DNA from: Streptomyces sp. DvalAA-43
Lineage (GTDB): Bacteria > Actinomycetota > Actinomycetes > Streptomycetales > Streptomycetaceae
DNA: 64,000 nt
Reading direction: 5' to 3'
NCBI RefSeq assembly: GCF_900091725.1
Contig: NZ_FMBW01000043.1
Coordinates: forward strand, 186,001-250,000
Shown here: positions 16,155-24,518 of the stretch, piece after piece
How positions within the stretch are numbered: position 1 is the stretch's first letter
Layout of the letters: every line of letters begins with the position of its first letter
Position numbers and translations under genes: made by a program
The notes under the pieces: model-generated
Seen by the model: the letters and a program-made list of their open reading frames with translations, nothing else
Database searches by the model: none
Told to the model about the DNA's origin: nothing

Positions 16155-16812
16155 GGAAGAGTCTCCGTTCTCGTTGTGCGTGTTCGAGCGCCCACTGTTC
16201 GGTGAGCGGGGGCGTACGGGCCGGCAGTTCGGCCGGGGAACGTACCGCCAGTGCCTCGGCCACCGCGGCCGCCGCGTGCGGCTCGGCGTCGAGGATCCAG
16301 GTGACCGTGTCCAGCGGGTCGCCGGGCAGGAGTTTGAGCGCCGCGGAGGCGATGGTCTGCAGTTCGTCGTAGACGACGCCCCGGGCCAGCTCCTCCTCCG
16401 ACACCCCCATGACGGCCCCGAGCGCGCCGAGGGCCACCGGCCGCAGCGGGCGGGGACGGATCCCGGTCAGAGCGGTGACCGCCGGGTGGCCGGGATCCAG
16501 TCTTCGGGCCAGGCGCTGCACCCCGCGTCCGAGCGTCGCCGACGCCTCGCGCAGGGGGGCGGCCGGGGTCCGGGCCGCGAGCGCCCGCTGTACGGGGCCG
16601 TAGTCCACCGGGTCCCGTCCGGCGGCCCGCAGGGCGAGTACGGCGGCGGCCGCCTCGGTGACGGCCGCGGTGTGCAGCCGGGCCTTCAGCAGGGCGGGGA
16701 TGCGGTCGCGGGTGAGGCCTGCCGCGACGGCCGGTTCGAGTCCCGCGCTGTAGGTGTACGCGCCGACCGGGAGCCGTCCGTCGCCGAGCAGCAGGGATGC
16801 CAGGCCGGCCAT
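16147..16812 (-). CDS. ureF: Urease accessory protein UreF
   Basis: A 221-residue all-helical UreF protein that couples UreG GTPase activity to UreD and the apoenzyme. Hallmarks are LLGDGRLPVGAYTYSAGLEPAV at the N-terminus (the LPVGxYxYSxGLE signature) and LRPVALGALGAVMGVS in the middle. Its ATG overlaps the ureC stop by one base (TGATG), and its own stop lies inside the ureG start region. The frame is open upstream, but a start there would lie inside ureC. Confidence 0.92.
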   Translation of the reverse strand: MAGLASLLLGDGRLPVGAYTYSAGLEPAVAAGLTRDRIPALLKARLHTAAVTEAAAAVLALRAAGRDPVDYGPVQRALAARTPAAPLREASATLGRGVQRLARRLDPGHPAVTALTGIRPRPLRPVALGALGAVMGVSEEELARGVVYDELQTIASAALKLLPGDPLDTVTWILDAEPHAAAAVAEALAVRSPAELPARTPPLTEQWALEHAQRERRLFLA

Positions 16813-18515
16813 CAGAACATGGAGTACCGCTGGGCCAGCGGCAGTTCGGTGGCGGGGGCGGGCTCCACGAGCTCTCCGTCGATCCGGATGGCGAAGGTCT
16901 CCGGGTCGACGTCGATGTCCGGAAGGGCCGTGTTGTTCGGCAGGTCCGCCTTGGTGAGGTGGCGGGTGGGACGGACGGCGACCAACTCGCGTACCAGACC
17001 GAGACGTTCGGCCAGTCCGTCGGCCAGGGCCGCCGGGGCGACGAAGCTGACCGAGAGGTGCGGGGCGGCCTCCGCGGCGGCGGTGGGGCGCAGCAGGACG
17101 GGCTGGGTGGTGGGGATCGCGGCGTTGGCGTCGCCGAGCGGCGCGTACACCACCATGCCGCCCTTGATGACGGCGGCGGGCCGGATGCCGAAGAAGGCGG
17201 GGTCCCACAGCACCAGGTCGGCGAGCTTGCCCGGTTCGACGGAGCCGACGACATGGTCGATGCCATGGGCGACGGCCGGGCAGATCGTGTACTTGGCCAC
17301 GTAGCGGCGGGCGCGTTCGTTGTCGGCGGGCAGTTCGCTGCCGCGGTCCCCGAAGCGCCGCTTCATCACGTGCGCGACCTGCCAGGTGCGGCAGATGACC
17401 TCGCCGATGCGGCCCATGGCCTGGGCGTCCGAGGAGGTGATGGAGAGTGCGCCGATGTCGTGCAGGACGTCCTCGGCGGCGATGGTGGTGGCGCGGATGC
17501 GGGACTCGGCGAAGGCGAGGTCCTCGGGGACGCGCGGGTTGAGGTGGTGGCAGACCATCAGCATGTCGAGGTGTTCGGCGACGGTGTTGACGGTGTGCGG
17601 CAGCGTCGGGTTGGTGGACGCAGGAAGGATGTGGGGGTGGGAGGCGACGGTGATGATGTCGGGTGCGTGGCCGCCGCCCGCGCCTTCGGCGTGGAAGACG
17701 TGGATGCCGCGCCCGGCGATCGCGTCGAGGGTGCCTTCGACATATCCGGCCTCGTTGAGGCTGTCGGCGTGCAGGGCGACCTGGAGACCGTGCGCGTCGG
17801 CCGCCTTCAGTGCGGCGTCGATGGCCGCGGGGGTGGCGCCCCAGTCCTCGTGGACCTTGTAGCCACCCGCTCCGCCGAACGCCGCCTCGCGCAGGGCCTC
17901 CTCGCCGACGGTGGAGCCCTTGGCGAACAGCATGACGTTGAGCGGGACACGGTCCAGGGACCGGTGCATCATCGCGAGGTTCCAGGCGCCCGGGGTGACC
18001 GTGGTGGCCTTGGATCCCTCGGTGGCTCCGGTGCCGCCGCCGATGACGGTGGTGGTGCCGGTGGCGAGGGCCTCGTGCAGGGTCTCCGGCATGAGGAAGT
18101 GGACGTGGGTGTCGACGGCTCCGGCGGTGAGGATGCGGCCTTCGCCGGAGACGACGTCGGTGCCGGGTCCGATCACCAGATCGGGGTGGACGCCGTCGCT
18201 GATGTCGGGGTTGCCGGAGCGGCCGAGGGCGACGATCCTTCCGGCCCGTACGCCGATGTCGGTCTTGACGATGCCCCAGTGGTCGAGGACGACGACGTTG
18301 GTGATCACCAGGTCGAGGGCGCCGTCGGCGCGCGACGCGGTGGACTGGGCCATGGATTCGCGGATGGACTTGCCACCACCGAACACGGCCTCGTCACCGC
18401 CGAAGCAGCGGTCCTCCTCGACCTCGATCCAGAGGTCGGTGTCGGCGAGGCGGACGCGGTCGCCGGTGGTGGGGCCGTAGAGCGACGCGTAGGCGTCACG
18501 GGTCATTCGTGCCAT
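16812..18515 (-). CDS. ureC: Urease alpha subunit UreC
   Basis: A 567-residue amidohydrolase, the catalytic subunit that hydrolyses urea to ammonia and carbamate in the cytoplasm. Nickel ligands can be seen: DTHVHF (about residue 136), the lysine to be carbamylated in GYKVHEDWGATPAAID (about 219), FHAEGAGGGHAPDII (about 275) and the mobile-flap Cys-His pair in MVCHHLNP (about 320). The usual FHTEGAGGGHAPD carries Ala for Thr here. The length is normal (about 567-573). The ATG is one base from the ureB stop. It lies third in the ureABCFGD order. Confidence 0.96.
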   Translation of the reverse strand: MARMTRDAYASLYGPTTGDRVRLADTDLWIEVEEDRCFGGDEAVFGGGKSIRESMAQSTASRADGALDLVITNVVVLDHWGIVKTDIGVRAGRIVALGRSGNPDISDGVHPDLVIGPGTDVVSGEGRILTAGAVDTHVHFLMPETLHEALATGTTTVIGGGTGATEGSKATTVTPGAWNLAMMHRSLDRVPLNVMLFAKGSTVGEEALREAAFGGAGGYKVHEDWGATPAAIDAALKAADAHGLQVALHADSLNEAGYVEGTLDAIAGRGIHVFHAEGAGGGHAPDIITVASHPHILPASTNPTLPHTVNTVAEHLDMLMVCHHLNPRVPEDLAFAESRIRATTIAAEDVLHDIGALSITSSDAQAMGRIGEVICRTWQVAHVMKRRFGDRGSELPADNERARRYVAKYTICPAVAHGIDHVVGSVEPGKLADLVLWDPAFFGIRPAAVIKGGMVVYAPLGDANAAIPTTQPVLLRPTAAAEAAPHLSVSFVAPAALADGLAERLGLVRELVAVRPTRHLTKADLPNNTALPDIDVDPETFAIRIDGELVEPAPATELPLAQRYSMF

Positions 18516-18516
18516 G

Positions 18517-18861
18517 TCACATGCCGTCCGTTCCTGCGGCCCGCGGATCGTCCGTCCGTACGGCCCGGGTTCCCGGCACGACGATGCCGGGCACCTTCCG
18601 ACGGCCGCCCAGGGCGACGAGGGGGACCTCGGCGCCGACTCCGGGCTCGAAACGCAGGGACGTACCGGAAGGAATGTCGAGCCGGAATCCCTCGGTCAAG
18701 GACCGGTCGAAGGAAAGCGCGGGATTCGCGTCGGGGAAATGCAGATGCGAGCCTATTTGAATGGGGCGGTCGCCGTCATTCACCACGGTAACCTGCAATT
18801 GAGTGCGGGTGTCATTGATTTTCAGTTCGCCGGATCCGGTCCGGATCTCACCCGGGATCAT
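18517..18861 (-). CDS. ureB: Urease beta subunit UreB
   Basis: A 114-residue beta subunit with the standard pattern MIPGEIRTGSGELKIN at the N-terminus, VVNDGDRPIQIGSHLHFPDAN and DIPSGTSLRFEPG. It forms the trimeric structural core with UreA and UreC. The family signature often continues FEVN after SHYHF; here it reads SHLHFPDANPAL. It overlaps ureA by ATGA (18858-18861). The C-terminal 20 residues are divergent (TRAVRTDDPRAAGTDGM). Confidence 0.94.
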   Translation of the reverse strand: MIPGEIRTGSGELKINDTRTQLQVTVVNDGDRPIQIGSHLHFPDANPALSFDRSLTEGFRLDIPSGTSLRFEPGVGAEVPLVALGGRRKVPGIVVPGTRAVRTDDPRAAGTDGM

Positions 18862-19160
18862 GGGATCGGCGAGGTGATCGTGACGAGCTTGCGCCCGTCC
18901 GGGAAGGTCGCCTCGACCTGAACGTCATGCAGCATCTCGGGCACTCCTTCCAGCACGTCAGCACGGGTGAGGACAGTCCGCCCCGCGGTCATCAGATCAC
19001 TGACGCGGGCGCCCTCGCGGGCGCGCTCCATGGCCCAGCAGGAGAGCAGCGCGACAGCCTCGGGGTAGTTGAGCCGTACGCCCCGGTCCCGCCTGTCACG
19101 AGCGACCATTCCGGCGACGCTCAGCAGCAATTTCTCCGTGTCGGACGGAGTGAGAAACAT
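18858..19160 (-). CDS. ureA: Urease gamma subunit UreA
   Basis: A 100-residue gamma subunit, the normal size, with the family blocks FLTPSDTEKLLLSVAGMVAR, LNYPEAVALLSCWAMERARE and VQVEATFPDGRKLVTITSPI. It is the first gene of the operon. The start ATG at 19160 has GGAGG seven bases upstream (19168-19172). The 183 bases before it are unusually AT-rich for this genome and carry the likely control region. Confidence 0.96.
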   Translation of the reverse strand: MFLTPSDTEKLLLSVAGMVARDRRDRGVRLNYPEAVALLSCWAMERAREGARVSDLMTAGRTVLTRADVLEGVPEMLHDVQVEATFPDGRKLVTITSPIP

Positions 19161-19263
19161 GGGGAAACCTCCATGGCGGCAGTCCCCGGAATTCCCGGAT
19201 TCGCCTTGGCCACGTTCCTCTTATAAGCCTCCCGGCCGCGCCGTGGCAACTTCCATCGTGCCG

Positions 19264-19289
19264 CGATAAGTCCCTTTCTGCCCTTATCG
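19264..19289 (-). promoter_or_regulatory. Inverted repeat in the urease upstream region
   Basis: CGATAAG (19264-19270) and CTTATCG (19283-19289) form a perfect dyad with a 12-base spacer. It lies about 105 bases before the ureA start, in an AT-rich gap that also contains the palindrome CTTATAAG (19216-19223). This is a possible operator for urease. I did not find a convincing GlnR or Nur box. Confidence 0.4.
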
Positions 19290-19343
19290 ACCACCATATA
19301 CGGGCAAAGTAGACAAATTTTGTTCATCAAGAAACAGTAAAAA

Positions 19344-19384
19344 GAGGCGGCCGCCCACCTCCGGCAGGGGTGCGCGGCCGCCTC
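19344..19384 (-). terminator. Rho-independent terminator of the S8 peptidase gene
   Basis: GAGGCGGCCGC (19344-19354) and GCGGCCGCCTC (19374-19384) form an 11-bp perfect stem. Read on the minus strand, the stem is followed at once by TTTTTAC. It lies about 70 bases beyond the peptidase stop codon and insulates the urease promoter. Confidence 0.85.
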
Positions 19385-19390
19385 AAGAGC

Positions 19391-19469
19391 GAAGCTCAGC
19401 AACTCACTTCGGACCGAAGCTCAGCAGTTCACTTCGGACCGAAGTCCGGCGGGTCACTTCAGACCGAAG
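19391..19469. repeat. 25-bp tandem repeat that reiterates the 3' end of the peptidase gene
   Basis: TCACTTCGGACCGAAG occurs at 19404-19419 and 19429-19444, and as TCACTTCAGACCGAAG at 19454-19469, exactly 25 bases apart. A partial fourth copy (GAAGCTCAGC) begins at 19391. The last copy is the peptidase's own final codons and stop (FGLK then TGA, minus strand); the others lie just beyond it. Confidence 0.85.
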
Positions 19470-22400
19470 GCCCGGACGATCTCCTGGTCGACGCCCAGCC
19501 CGTCGGCCGCCTCGGCATGCGCCTTGAGCGAAACGAACGCGCCGGCCCTCTTCGGGGTCTTGAACCGGGCGGTCCACGAACCGGCCGCGTTCTTGCGCAG
19601 CTGCGCCGCCTCCCAGGTCTTCCCGTCGTCGTAGCTCACCGACAACGAGGCCCCGGTGGCCTTCACCGCGCCCGCCAGCCACTCCTGCGTACCGGAGGAG
19701 AGACCGACCTCGGTCCACTTGCCGGCCTTCACGTCACCGGCCAGGTCGGTGTCGACGTGGTAGTCCAGCTGAAGCATCGGGATGTCGGCCTGGAACGGGC
19801 CGTTCTCGTCCAGGGCGCCCGAGACGAAGTTCCACTCGGTGTGGGTGCGGGTGGACGTCTTCCACACGTCCCCGTCCCGGGCGGAGTCGAGCACGAAGCG
19901 GTACGGCAGCTTCTCGGGCGAGACGTCCCAGGCGAAGCCCGCCCGGCCCGCGGCCTTCTTGATCAGGGTGTCGCCCTGGTAGAAGGCCGTGGTGGTGGTG
20001 TCGTACTCGTCCTCCGGCATGGCGCCCGAGTGGCCCGCGCCGGAGTCCGTCCACGGGGTGAAGTTGTACTGGATGTCGTTGTAGACGGACCGGAACGGCC
20101 CCCAGTAGCCGGTGCCCAGACGCGGGCGGGCGATCGGGGCGAACCATTCGGCGGGGTAGGTGCGCCCCGCCGTGTAGTCCAGGTCACCGCTGCGCATCTC
20201 CTGGGCGAAGTCCGTCCCGTCGGCGTTGAGGACCGAGTGGTTCTCGTACCAGAAGGAGGCGCCCGGAAGCGGGGTGACCCACTCGTCGCGGGTGCCGGGG
20301 AACTTCTCGTACTCCTCGAAGCCGACGCCCGGACCGTAGTCGGGGATGTCGTAGCGGTAGCCGCCGCCGAGCATGTCCTTGTGGCCGTAGAAGGTGTTCT
20401 CCACCTTCGCCAGCCGTCCGGCCGACGGGGCGTACTCCAGCGAGCGGTCCGGGACCACGCCGTCGTGGCGGTCGACCAGGTCGTACACGTAGCGGGCGAA
20501 CTTCCGCTGGGCGATCGTCACCTTCGAGCCGTGCCGGGCCACGTCGATCAGCTTCTCGCCCGCGAGGCGCTGGACCGAGGCGACCGGGACGGTGGTCTCG
20601 GTGCCGTAGGGGGCGTACGTCTCCATCGCGACGCCGTCGCCGTCGTTGACGACGAAGAGCGCCCTGGCACCAGCGGCCACCGCGTTGGCGGCCCGGTCCT
20701 CGGGGGCGACCGCGTCGCTGCGGCGGATGACCACCGCCTTGCCCTTGACGTCCAGGCCCTGGTAGTCGGCCGCGGCACCGGTGCCCGCGAAGACGGCGGC
20801 GAGCTTCTGCGTGCCGCTCTGCGCGACCGGCGAACCGCCCTGCACGGTCACCGGGACATCGCGGCCGTCGGCCGTCAGATCGATCAGCTTCTCGCCCTGC
20901 CGCCAGCGGGTCAGGAAGGAGAAGGTGCCCTGGGTGACCTTCTTGGTGGGGCTCGCCCACAGCTGGTCGTACGTCAGCGGGATCTGGTAGGCGTCACGCT
21001 GGACGGTGCCGTCCGGTGCGGTACGTGCCATGTCATATCGCAGCTGCCTGGTCTCGGTCTCCTTGGGCGTCCGCACCGAGACCTTGCGGGCCTTGGAGGC
21101 GTCGAGGGTGACCGTGGTGGCCTTGCCGAGGACGATCTCGGGGGCCGCGAGGAAGGCGAGGGCCTTGGAGTCGGCGCGGTCACCGGCGATGTCCGCCGCC
21201 GTCCAGGCGGTGTAGTTGCCCGGCGGCAGCCGCAGCGTGGTCTCGCCCGCGACCGCGACGGGTTGCAGCTGCGGGTCGCCCAGCGCGCCGAGGACGACGG
21301 TGCCGTCCATCGGCTTGCCGTCGCGGTCGCGGAGCTTCAGCGTCAGGTCGTACAGCTCCTGCTCCTTGTTCAGGGCGAAGCCGGTGTGGGCGACGGTGGT
21401 GCCCGCCGCGTCCTTGGCGACGACCTGGCCGGAGAACTGCGTGTTGTTCGCGACCTTCGACGGGTCCAGCGAGAGCACGGCCCCGGCGGTGGAGCCGGCC
21501 GGAACGGTCAGCCGCTTCGTCGAGAGGGTGTAGGCATCGGCGTCCGTGTCCGTGGCCAGGTCGAGCGTGATGTCCTTCGCCCCCGTGTTGCGGTACGTGA
21601 TGGTCCGCTCGGCGACCGGGTCGGACGGGGAGTGCGGCCAGTCGTACGAGGCGACCGCGACGGAGCCGGTGGCCTCGATCGTGCTGTCGACCGCCGCCTT
21701 CACATCGAGCCGGCCGGTGCCCTGCTGGTACGGGGTGTAGTCCGGCAGCTCCTTGGACGAGCTCATCAGCGCGTCCTTGATCCGCTGGCCGGACCAGTCG
21801 GGGTGACGCTGCTTCAGAATGGCGGCCGCGCCCGCTACATGCGGGGTCGCCATCGACGTACCGGACATCGACTGGTACATGCCCTCGATGCCCGGGACCG
21901 ACTGCGAGGCAGCCGCGTTGATGTCCACGCCCGGCGCGGAGAGATCGGGCTTCAGGCCGTAGGACCTGACCAGCGGGCCCATGGAGGAGAAGTCCGCGCG
22001 GTTGTCCTGCTTGTCGACGGCGGCGATGGTGAGCGCCTTCTCCGCCGAACCGGGCGATCCGATGGTGCCCTCGCCGTAGGCGTTGCCCGCGGCGATCACG
22101 AAGAGCGGACCGCCGTCGGCGGAAAGGGCGTCCACCGCCTGGGACATGGGGTCGGAGCCGTCGTCCGGGATGCTGGAGCCGAGGCTCATGGAGACGACGT
22201 CGGCGCCCTCCGCCTTCGCCCACTCCATGGCCTCGATGATGCCGGAGTCGGCGCCCGAGCCCTCGTCGCTGAGCACCTTGCCGATGATCAGGTCCGCGCC
22301 CGGGGCGACCCCCTTGTTGACGCCCTCGGAGGCCGCGCCGGAGCCCGCGATCGTGGAGGCGACGTGCGTACCGTGGCCGTTCCTGTCGACGACCTCCTCG

Positions 22401-23212
22401 CCCGGCACGAAGCTCTTGGTTTCGAGGATGCGGTCCTTGACGTCCGGGTGCGTGGCGTCGATGCCGGTGTCCAGGACGGCGACCTTGGAGCCCTTGCCGT
22501 CGTATCCCTCGGCCCACGCCTGCGGGGCGTTGACCTGCGGCACGGAGTCCTTGAGCGCCGCCTCTGCCCGGCCGTCGAGCCAGAGTTCGGCGATGCCGCC
22601 CGACAGCGAGCGGGCCGACGGGGCGGTGGCTATGCCGTTCCAGAAGGTGCGGGCGGTGTCCTTGCCCGCCTTCAGCGCGGCGCCGTGAATGCTGTCGAGG
22701 GTGCGGACCTTCCTGGCGCCCCTGGGGGCGGCGGGCAGCGAACGGCCCTTGCTCGCCGGGTAGGTGGCGATCAGCGGGATGCCGCCCGACCGCTTGTCGT
22801 CGTACCCCATCTTCGCGAGCGCCGTGACATTGAACAGCCTGCGGTCCAGCTTCCCGGCCGCGAGCAGCGCGGTGGCCTCGTCGGGCAGTACGTAGATGTC
22901 GTCGCCGGCCTGCTGGACGTGCACGCCGCCGGTCGCGCCGTCGGGGCGGTCCACGGTGACGGTGTCCTGCTTGCCGACGCCGTCGGTGTAGTGCACGACA
23001 TCGCCCGTGAGCAGGGTGATGTCGTACTCCTGGACGGAGGCGGCCCGGCGGTCGGCGGGCCGGGACCCGCCCGCGGCGGCGGCAGTGGCGGAACCGGCTG
23101 CGGGGACCAGCGCACCGCTCGCGAGGGCGACCGAGGTCGCCAGCAGCAGCGCTCTGCGTCCCGCGCGGGCGGATCTCGCCCGGCCGGAGGCGGAGGAAGG
23201 TGTGGAAGTCAT
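19454..23212 (-). CDS. Secreted S8 (subtilisin-like) serine peptidase, large multidomain
   Basis: A 1252-residue exported protease. The N-terminus has an Arg-rich stretch and the hydrophobic core ALLLATSVALASGALVP, then an Ala-rich cleavage region: a Sec signal peptide. A propeptide-like region runs to about 215. The catalytic triad is clear: Asp in VAVLDTGID (about 245), His in NGHGTHVAS (about 279) and Ser in GTSMATPHVAG (about 452). After about 520 come beta-sandwich domains and a PA-like segment (KGKAVVIRRSD, about 815). It is a paralogue of the protein at 56612-60382 with the same layout. It probably degrades extracellular protein. Confidence 0.93.
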   Translation of the reverse strand: MTSTPSSASGRARSARAGRRALLLATSVALASGALVPAAGSATAAAAGGSRPADRRAASVQEYDITLLTGDVVHYTDGVGKQDTVTVDRPDGATGGVHVQQAGDDIYVLPDEATALLAAGKLDRRLFNVTALAKMGYDDKRSGGIPLIATYPASKGRSLPAAPRGARKVRTLDSIHGAALKAGKDTARTFWNGIATAPSARSLSGGIAELWLDGRAEAALKDSVPQVNAPQAWAEGYDGKGSKVAVLDTGIDATHPDVKDRILETKSFVPGEEVVDRNGHGTHVASTIAGSGAASEGVNKGVAPGADLIIGKVLSDEGSGADSGIIEAMEWAKAEGADVVSMSLGSSIPDDGSDPMSQAVDALSADGGPLFVIAAGNAYGEGTIGSPGSAEKALTIAAVDKQDNRADFSSMGPLVRSYGLKPDLSAPGVDINAAASQSVPGIEGMYQSMSGTSMATPHVAGAAAILKQRHPDWSGQRIKDALMSSSKELPDYTPYQQGTGRLDVKAAVDSTIEATGSVAVASYDWPHSPSDPVAERTITYRNTGAKDITLDLATDTDADAYTLSTKRLTVPAGSTAGAVLSLDPSKVANNTQFSGQVVAKDAAGTTVAHTGFALNKEQELYDLTLKLRDRDGKPMDGTVVLGALGDPQLQPVAVAGETTLRLPPGNYTAWTAADIAGDRADSKALAFLAAPEIVLGKATTVTLDASKARKVSVRTPKETETRQLRYDMARTAPDGTVQRDAYQIPLTYDQLWASPTKKVTQGTFSFLTRWRQGEKLIDLTADGRDVPVTVQGGSPVAQSGTQKLAAVFAGTGAAADYQGLDVKGKAVVIRRSDAVAPEDRAANAVAAGARALFVVNDGDGVAMETYAPYGTETTVPVASVQRLAGEKLIDVARHGSKVTIAQRKFARYVYDLVDRHDGVVPDRSLEYAPSAGRLAKVENTFYGHKDMLGGGYRYDIPDYGPGVGFEEYEKFPGTRDEWVTPLPGASFWYENHSVLNADGTDFAQEMRSGDLDYTAGRTYPAEWFAPIARPRLGTGYWGPFRSVYNDIQYNFTPWTDSGAGHSGAMPEDEYDTTTTAFYQGDTLIKKAAGRAGFAWDVSPEKLPYRFVLDSARDGDVWKTSTRTHTEWNFVSGALDENGPFQADIPMLQLDYHVDTDLAGDVKAGKWTEVGLSSGTQEWLAGAVKATGASLSVSYDDGKTWEAAQLRKNAAGSWTARFKTPKRAGAFVSLKAHAEAADGLGVDQEIVRAFGLK

Positions 23213-23315
23213 GCTGCTGATCTACCGGCAAAACCCGGGGCGCAGTCGAGTTCACCCTGGCGTGAAGCCGCCGTGGCGGCAACCCGCCCGCAGCTGCTGC
23301 GATCCGGGGGCCGGT

Positions 23316-24467
23316 TCAGGCCACGGAAGTGATCACTCCGTTCGGTGGCGGGCCGGGCTCGTGATGGATCGGGGTGTGCGCGCCCTTGAGCGGTACGCCG
23401 CTGCCGCCGCGCCGGTCGGCGACGATCTCGGCGGCGATCGACAGCGCGGTCTCCTCGGGGGTGCGGGCTCCGAGGTCGAGGCCGATCGGCGAGTGCAGCC
23501 TGGCCAGTTCCAGCTCCGTGACGCCGACGTCGCGCAGCCGGTCGTTGCGCTCCAGATGGGTTCGGCGCGATCCCATCGCCCCGACATAGGCGACCGGCAG
23601 CTTCAATGCCAGTTCCAGCAGCGGGACATCGAACTTGGCGTCGTGGGTGAGGACGCACAGGACGGTGCGCGCGTCGACCTCGGTCGCCGCGAGGTAGCGG
23701 TGCGGCCAGTCGACGACGAGTTCGTCGGCCTCGGGGAAGCGGGCCTGCGTGGCGAAGACGGGGCGGGCATCGCACAATGTCACGTGGTACCCGAGGAACT
23801 TGCCCGCCCGGACCAGTGCCGAGGCGAAGTCGATGGCCCCGAAGACGATCATCCGGGGCGGTGGGACGCTCGATTCGACGAGCAGGGTGAGCGGCTGTCC
23901 GCAGCGCGAGCCGTCGGCGCCGATGACGACGGAACCGGTGCGGCCCGCGTCCAGCAGGGCGCGGGCGTCGGCGGCCGCGGTGCGGTCCAGTTCCGGGTGC
24001 CCGCCGAGCCCGCCCTCGTACGAGCCGTCCGGATGGACGAGCAACGGGCGCCCGAGGAGTTCCGCCGGCCCGTCGGTGATCCGGGCGAGCGCCGCCGCCG
24101 ACCCCCGTGCGGCGGCGGCGAACACGGCGGCGAACACCGCCCGTGCGGGGTCGTCCGCACGGACCGGTGTCACCAGGATGTCGATGACGCCGCCGCAGGT
24201 CAGTCCGACCGCGAAGGCGTCCTCGTCGCTGTAGCCGAACCGTTCGCGCACCGCGGCACCGTCGTCCAGCGCCTGCCCGCACAGTTCGTACACCGCGCCC
24301 TCCACACACCCGCCGGAGACCGATCCGATCACCGTGCCGTCGCGGTCGACGGCGAGCGCGGCCCCGGGCTGCCGGGGCGCGCTGCCGCCGATCGCCACGA
24401 CGGTGGCCACGGCGAATTCGCGTCCCTGCCCGACCCACCGGTCGAGCTCCTCGGCGATGTCCAGCAT
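23316..24467 (-). CDS. XdhC/CoxI family molybdenum-cofactor maturation protein
   Basis: A 383-residue protein with the N-terminal XdhC_CoxI domain (FAVATVVAIGGSAPRQPGAA, GSVSGGCVEGAVYE, CGGVIDILV) and the C-terminal Rossmann-like domain (MIVFGAIDFASALVRAGKFL, YVGAMGSRRTH, GLDLGARTPEETALSIAAE). XdhC binds molybdenum cofactor, promotes its sulfuration and hands it to xanthine dehydrogenase. It is the last gene of the purine set on this strand, 51 bases after the permease. That places it as the dedicated chaperone of the dehydrogenase encoded at 26335-30208. Confidence 0.9.
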   Translation of the reverse strand: MLDIAEELDRWVGQGREFAVATVVAIGGSAPRQPGAALAVDRDGTVIGSVSGGCVEGAVYELCGQALDDGAAVRERFGYSDEDAFAVGLTCGGVIDILVTPVRADDPARAVFAAVFAAAARGSAAALARITDGPAELLGRPLLVHPDGSYEGGLGGHPELDRTAAADARALLDAGRTGSVVIGADGSRCGQPLTLLVESSVPPPRMIVFGAIDFASALVRAGKFLGYHVTLCDARPVFATQARFPEADELVVDWPHRYLAATEVDARTVLCVLTHDAKFDVPLLELALKLPVAYVGAMGSRRTHLERNDRLRDVGVTELELARLHSPIGLDLGARTPEETALSIAAEIVADRRGGSGVPLKGAHTPIHHEPGPPPNGVITSVA

Positions 24468-24518
24468 GGCGTTTCTCCTTCTACGGGTGTGCGGAGGGGC
24501 GGGAGACGGCCACCGGTG

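Noticed and set aside
18514..18522. Exact ATGTCACAT at the ureB/ureC junction
   Set aside because: The bases are fixed by the overlapping ureB stop and ureC start (ATG TGA and CATATG-like context) inside an operon, so I do not count it as an operator.
19161..19343. Possible GlnR or Nur (nickel) box before ureA
   Set aside because: Half-sites such as GAAAC are present, but I could not find a properly spaced second half; only the CGATAAG dyad is reported.
19370..23332. A 1320-codon open frame on the plus strand opposite the S8 peptidase
   Set aside because: It is the antisense shadow of a very GC-rich gene. The minus-strand product has a signal peptide and a full S8 triad; the plus product is Val/Gly/Arg-rich with no fold.
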